Origin: Brachynemurus nebulosus
Lineage: Eukaryota; Arthropoda; Insecta; Neuroptera; Myrmeleontidae
Length of the DNA stretch: 64,000 nt
Direction of reading: 5' to 3'
Assembly: GCA_035578155.1 (NCBI GenBank)
Contig: JAPWDM010000001.1
Location: forward strand, 167,311,498-167,375,497
Part shown: piece by piece, positions 59,481 to 64,000 of the stretch
Numbering within the stretch: position 1 is the first letter of the stretch
Layout of the letters: each line of letters starts with the position of its first letter
The notes under the pieces: generated by a model
What the model was told of the DNA's origin: nothing
What the model saw: the letters and a program-made list of their open reading frames with translations, nothing else
Database searches by the model: none
Program-made: the position numbers and the translations under genes

Positions 59481-60380
59481 CCCTAAAATCATACGTACTC
59501 GTCAAAACGACGAACGAACTTCTCTACCTGCTCCAATACTGTGACTTGTCGGTACCTGCTCGCTGTGAAACTTCTGTTATCTAATTTATTTGTTATTATA
59601 ACACATAAGACATATAAATTTTCTTTATAGCTATTGTCGTTTTTTTTATACTGAAATACTGTGCGTCAAAAGGACGACGATGTATGATTAACCGATATTT
59701 TTTTTTAAAGAATTTGTACTCCACATATAAAAGTTTTCCTAATTTTTCTAAAATTTATTAAAGATATGGATGTTATAATTAATTTATTCAATGATTATGA
59801 TGATGTGAAAGATGATTACAGCTGTTTGACTTACAGAGACGACATAATACTGAAGTTTTAATATATTGAATCGAAAACTAAAGAATGCATTTCGTATGAC
59901 TTAATAAAAGATTAACAATTTATTTTGTGGAAAATATTTTAATTTTTATTATTTTTTGAGATCTTATTCTAAAAATTACTAACAAATCTTAGAAAATTTA
60001 CAAAGGTGCCTAATGGGGAAATAACTACATATCTGTAGGAATATTTATGACTGAGAAATTTCACATTCTGTAAAGTCACACATGTCCACTGACTCATTTG
60101 AAACACATGTTTTATGATACAATTGATGTATTTATCTATTTTTTAATTTTTATAATGAAAATATACTTTGATAAAAAGATTAAAAAAATTAATAAATATT
60201 TACATTAAGAAATTTTTCCAAATCCAATTGTTTTAAATATTTTGTTCGCTTTTGCGGTATTGTTATGTAAAAAAAGGTTTTTTGCAAATTAACTCTAAAA
60301 CTCCCCGTAAAAAGTCCATTCGTCGAAACGATGCCGATGTATGATTAACTTGACTCGTAGACCAACGTATGATTCTAGGG
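59481..60380. mobile_element. Non-autonomous piggyBac-type element, copy 3 (ATAA flanks)
   Basis: A 900-bp element parallel to 13340-14246. It starts CCCTAAAATCATACGTAC (one change from CCCTAGAATC) and ends ACGTATGATTCTAGGG. Both flanks are ATAA (59477-59480 and 60381-60384) instead of TTAA. It has no transposase frame. Confidence 0.9.
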
Positions 60381-60384
60381 ATAA

Positions 60385-61385
60385 ATATAATTATTATGTG
60401 TATTTTAGATGTTATTTAGGTGTGTTAATAAAATATAGGTGCTCTTACCATTTTCGAGAAAACATGCGAAACAAAAAGGACGGCTAGATTTAAGTAAACC
60501 TAACCGTTCCATGTGTAAAAATGTTTTTGGTGATTTAAACTATGGAGAATTAGGTGTAAATTAGGTGTTCTTTGACCATACTGACAAAAATATTACAAAA
60601 TGGAAATTTTAAGAAAAATCTCATAATATGTTTTAAATTATGGGAGTGCTGTTAAAAACGTTATATGTACACAGCGCTTCCACTGTTTGTTGGATTTTAT
60701 ATGTATATTTTTTTACTATGTAGGTATAACGTTCCCAGTCATATATCATTATAACATTGCCAGCGCCCTCACCAGTGCTATAATAGTGATATTATGAGTG
60801 CGAAATGTAATTTGTTAGTTTACCATGTACTGTATGTAGATATGCACCGTAAACATTTAACTGAAGTTTTCAACTTCAGTTAAGATTTTATTAAACGAAT
60901 AAGCACAAAACAAATTGATCTTTTTGTTATATAAAATTTGTATTTACCGACATTTTTGCTCTGTTTCTTTTAAATAAATATTTTAATGAGTGGACAAATT
61001 GATTAAAGTTTGTAAAATATATTGGAATAAATTTTTTTTCTACTCCTGTTGAAAAACACACTCATTATATATCTGTTAATTGTTGAGAAAGTTAAGCATT
61101 ATTCGAAGGTGTGGAGGAATGATCATTACTCAATACCTTTTTGACCAATGAAATCACAGTATTAACCATTATTCAATGGGTTTGCAATTGTTTTATGTAT
61201 AATGTATGTATCAAGTTTTAATTTAATATATTTTGCGTAGTAACGTAGAAGTAAACAAAGTAGTATATATTTTGTTTTGATCGCTTTATACATATTATGC
61301 AAACATTTAATGAAATTAGAAATAGATTAAAAAATTGATTTAAAATTTATATTCAATTTTATTTAAATCAAAAAGGAAAAAAGTC
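60385..61385. other. AT-rich sequence, no gene seen
   Basis: Nothing recognised. Confidence 0.4.
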
Positions 61386-61414
61386 GTAGAAAAAATATCG
61401 TATTCTACTCGCTT

Positions 61415-61515
61415 GCAATGGCTATTACTCACTCAGATGCATTACGACACTCGCCTCACAAGCTTGGCTCGTGTCGCAATTTCATCTTCGTAAGTAAGTA
61501 ATAGCTATTATTACT
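61415..61515. repeat. ~100-bp imperfect hairpin
   Basis: AATGGCTATTACTCACT faces AGTAAGTAATAGCTATT, with inner CGACAC/GTGTCG around TCGCCTCACAAGCTTGGCTC. Its form resembles the hairpins at 455-960 and 7939-8068, though the sequence differs. Confidence 0.7.
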
Positions 61516-61670
61516 AGCTCGTTGAATAATATACTATTATTCGATAACTAATATTTTACTTGAATGTAAGTAGACTTTCGTGAGTAACTGTAGGTCCCCT
61601 TTTTCCATAGGATCTCTTTCTCGATCGTTCATTAGTATAAGGATTAAAAACATCTTTAGCGGTAGGCTAG

Positions 61671-61860
61671 CAGGACCGTGAAGAGAAATGGCGGGCCCCG
61701 GGAATAAATTACATTTTTAAAAAATCCTTTTTCTCCCCAGAAAAGCGACGAGCAAAGAAAAAATTCTTTCTAATTTATTTCGGGTTCCTTACTGATAACT
61801 ACGGGCCTCTTCTTACAGGCCGGGCCTGGGGCCGCCTACCCCACCCTCTCGTCGAGCCTG
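61671..61860. mobile_element. hAT-type MITE
   Basis: A 190-bp GC-rich element with CAGGACCGTGAAGAG and CTCTCGTCGAGCCTG ends and a perfect 8-bp duplication TAGGCTAG (61663-61670, 61861-61868). The ends pair only partly. It is non-coding. Confidence 0.85.
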
Positions 61861-61959
61861 TAGGCTAGTACCCTGTTAATTGCTAGCAAAAGAATTGAAA
61901 AAAATTACGATTTTACATGGACACGTCTTTTGATGTCACATTCGGAAATTAACAATTTT

Positions 61960-62260
<301 letters not shown>

Positions 62261-63020
62261 GTGTGTACGCGATAGCTCTCGAACGAAACGTTTAACGCTT
62301 ATGAAATTTGGTGTGCGAGGTGGAATGCGGATTGGCTCGGCTAAGTTCGTTAGCTAGACACGTCGGATGCCCAGAAGTAGATTTTTCGCCATTTTTAGTG
62401 GTTTTTTGCAAAATTTGGCCAGAATTAAAAAGTTTTTTTTTTAATTTTTTTGTTCATCATCGGAAAGAGCGTAAAAAATTGCATAAGATAAGCTTTTAAG
62501 ACATTTTTCTAAGTGAACTAGCTTTTGAGAAAAACTAAGGCTGAATTTTTTTACAATAAATGCTTTACCGTTTAAGCAATTCTTTTCTAGATAAAACAAG
62601 TGCTAGTCAGTTATTCAATATGTATGTATGTGTTATAATAACAATAGCTCTGCTTCATCAAAATTAGCCAGATTTTTTAAGATTACGTTATGGAAAGGAA
62701 ATTTTTGTATGATGTCTTCCTTTAGAGAGAAAATATAATTTATATAATATATTTGCATACCTTGAAAAAAAATCGAAAACTATAGTTATGTAGTGTAATA
62801 ATATATTGTTAAATGGATATATGCTACACTATATGAGATCCGTTAGGGTCCTGACGACCCAAAAGCGCCAAAAATTAACTACTGAACTGATTTCAAAAAT
62901 TATTTCATTGTTAGAAAGCTAAACTATTTTAAATGGATACAGGTCTTAGATGAGAACCACCAGTGCCTAATATTTGGAAATACGCTATGTTATGCAGACG
63001 CTGCGACAGGGGTATTTTTT
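62261..63020 (+). repeat. (TA)n-linked dispersed repeat, copy 2
   Basis: It begins with GATAGCTCTCGAACGAAACG and ATGAAATTTGGTGTGCGAGG, then shares with 38395-39075 the blocks GTGGTTTTTTGCAAAATTT, AAGAGCGTAAAAAATT, GAGATCCGTTAGGGTCCTG and GCTGCGACAGGGGTATT, in the same order. The internal tandem unit seen in copy 1 is present here only once. Confidence 0.75.
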
Positions 63021-63764
63021 TCATACACACAATCTTTCATATCTTTCTATTTGAATAAATTCATTATTATGAAATAAGGAACTAAAAACGTTTCCTTTAG
63101 GCAAATTTTCTTCTGAAAATATCGAATATATGTCATTATTAAAAGTAATTCCAAGAAATTTAATATCATTTTTTAATGAAACAAAATGTAAATAGTTTTT
63201 TTTGTCGACTAGAATATCTAAGGGTAGAGAAACAATCTTATATTTTTTATATAGGTACTGAATACAATATTGTTACAGTACCTCAACCTGCTCCTATTCC
63301 TTTAATTTAAATTTATGAAATTGAAATTTTAATGAAACTTTATACGAACATCGAACAAATATAAGGCAAGGTAAAATACAATTTTAAATTGATACATCAA
63401 CTTGGTAGCTTAAACACCAAAGTATGTAGCTAGTCACTGGGATCGACAACCTTTCTGTTGTAAAGCCATTTTAGAATTAGATTTGTTGAAATAATATTTA
63501 TGGAGCCGCAGGTCAGTAACTTACGAAATATGAAATATACTCCTAGTTTCGAATAATTTAACTGAAAAGTCTAAATCTATTTTTTTTGTTAAGAATTCTT
63601 TAATAAAATTCGGAAATTTTTTTACGAAGAAGAATGATTTTTTTAATATTATATTTAAAAATGACAATTTAAAAACTTCTTCCATGTTAACTTAATAAAC
63701 TTACTACTCGTGATAAAGGAACACCTTCATTTTGCAACTTATTGCATAAATAGCTATTATACTA
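63021..63764. other. AT-rich sequence, no gene seen
   Basis: Nothing recognised. Confidence 0.4.
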
Positions 63765-64000
63765 TTAAGCGAGCAATCTTTGTATATATGTATGTATGTA
63801 TGTCCTTTTTTCCTCGGAAACGGCTCTAACGATTTTGATAAAATTTGCTATGGAGTAGCTTTTAGGTCTTAAAAAGTGATTTAACTAGGTCTACTCGCTA
63901 AAAATTCGTTTAGAATCTTCTAAGTCTCTTTTCACTAAACGAATATCAGTTTTCATCTGTTACTTAAATGTATTACAATATTAATAAATATTTCTATAGA
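63765..64000 (+). repeat. Start of a dispersed arthropod-type repeat (runs off the window)
   Basis: AAGCGAGCAATCTTTGTATATATGTATGTATG, here split by (GTAT)n, leads into CTCGGAAACGGCTCTAACGA and TTTTGATAAAATTTGCTATG. This arrangement is common to a widespread insect repeat. The right end is outside the window. Confidence 0.6.

Overview
This window looks like intergenic or deep-intronic DNA from an AT-rich arthropod genome, most likely an insect. The evidence is the very high A+T content, the many (TA)n tracts, non-autonomous piggyBac, Tc1/mariner, pogo, hAT and PIF/Harbinger-type elements, a 5'-truncated LINE, and arthropod-type repeats ending in 'gacagacagac' or 'gtgaagccgcggg' motifs. The order of insect cannot be fixed from this sequence. 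I found no intact host gene, no rRNA and no convincing functional tRNA. All recognisable protein coding is broken transposon-derived sequence or captured fragments.

Layout. 0.45-8.8 kb is bounded by two inverted ~0.5 kb arms, each folding into three hairpins. Between them lie a TTAA-flanked piggyBac MITE, two TA-flanked MITEs, a dead Tc1 transposase (~5.49-6.75 kb) with a hAT MITE nested in it, and a tandem duplication carrying a second hAT MITE. 9.4-15 kb has a 32/64-bp minisatellite at two loci, the left copy of a 1.7 kb repeat (10.12-11.90 kb; inverted partner 28.53-30.21 kb) and a second piggyBac MITE. 15.2-18.9 kb has (TA)n tracts, a tandem repeat and a ~2.2 kb nearly perfect palindrome set between two (TA)n tracts. 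19.4-20.4 kb is a pogo-like element that keeps a C-terminal zinc-finger (PHD-like) tail. 25.0-27.4 kb is a TTAA-flanked element with a LINE inserted in it.

31-36 kb holds a hAT MITE, TA-flanked MITEs and a nested pair. 37.1-37.6 kb is a CTGT-rich minisatellite. 38.3-41.1 kb has a (TA)n-linked repeat, a hairpin MITE and a 310-bp tandem duplication. 42.9-47.6 kb has a pogo-like MITE and two inverted copies of a second pogo-like element with a degraded zinc-finger tail. 53.2-57.2 kb has two PIF/Harbinger-type MITEs, the inverted partner of the 3.0 kb element, and a foldback element whose spacer carries a Cys-rich (TSO1/CXC-like) coding fragment. 58.0-63.0 kb has another TTAA element, a third piggyBac MITE flanked by ATAA, another hAT MITE and a second copy of the (TA)n-linked repeat.

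These elements do not work together as a pathway. The window is a record of repeated insertion, nesting, inversion and palindrome formation. The best candidates for something undescribed are the 2.2 kb palindrome, the CXC-bearing foldback, the zinc-finger-tail MITEs and the hairpin-armed inverted repeats at 0.45/8.8 kb. All boundaries and identities were read by eye.
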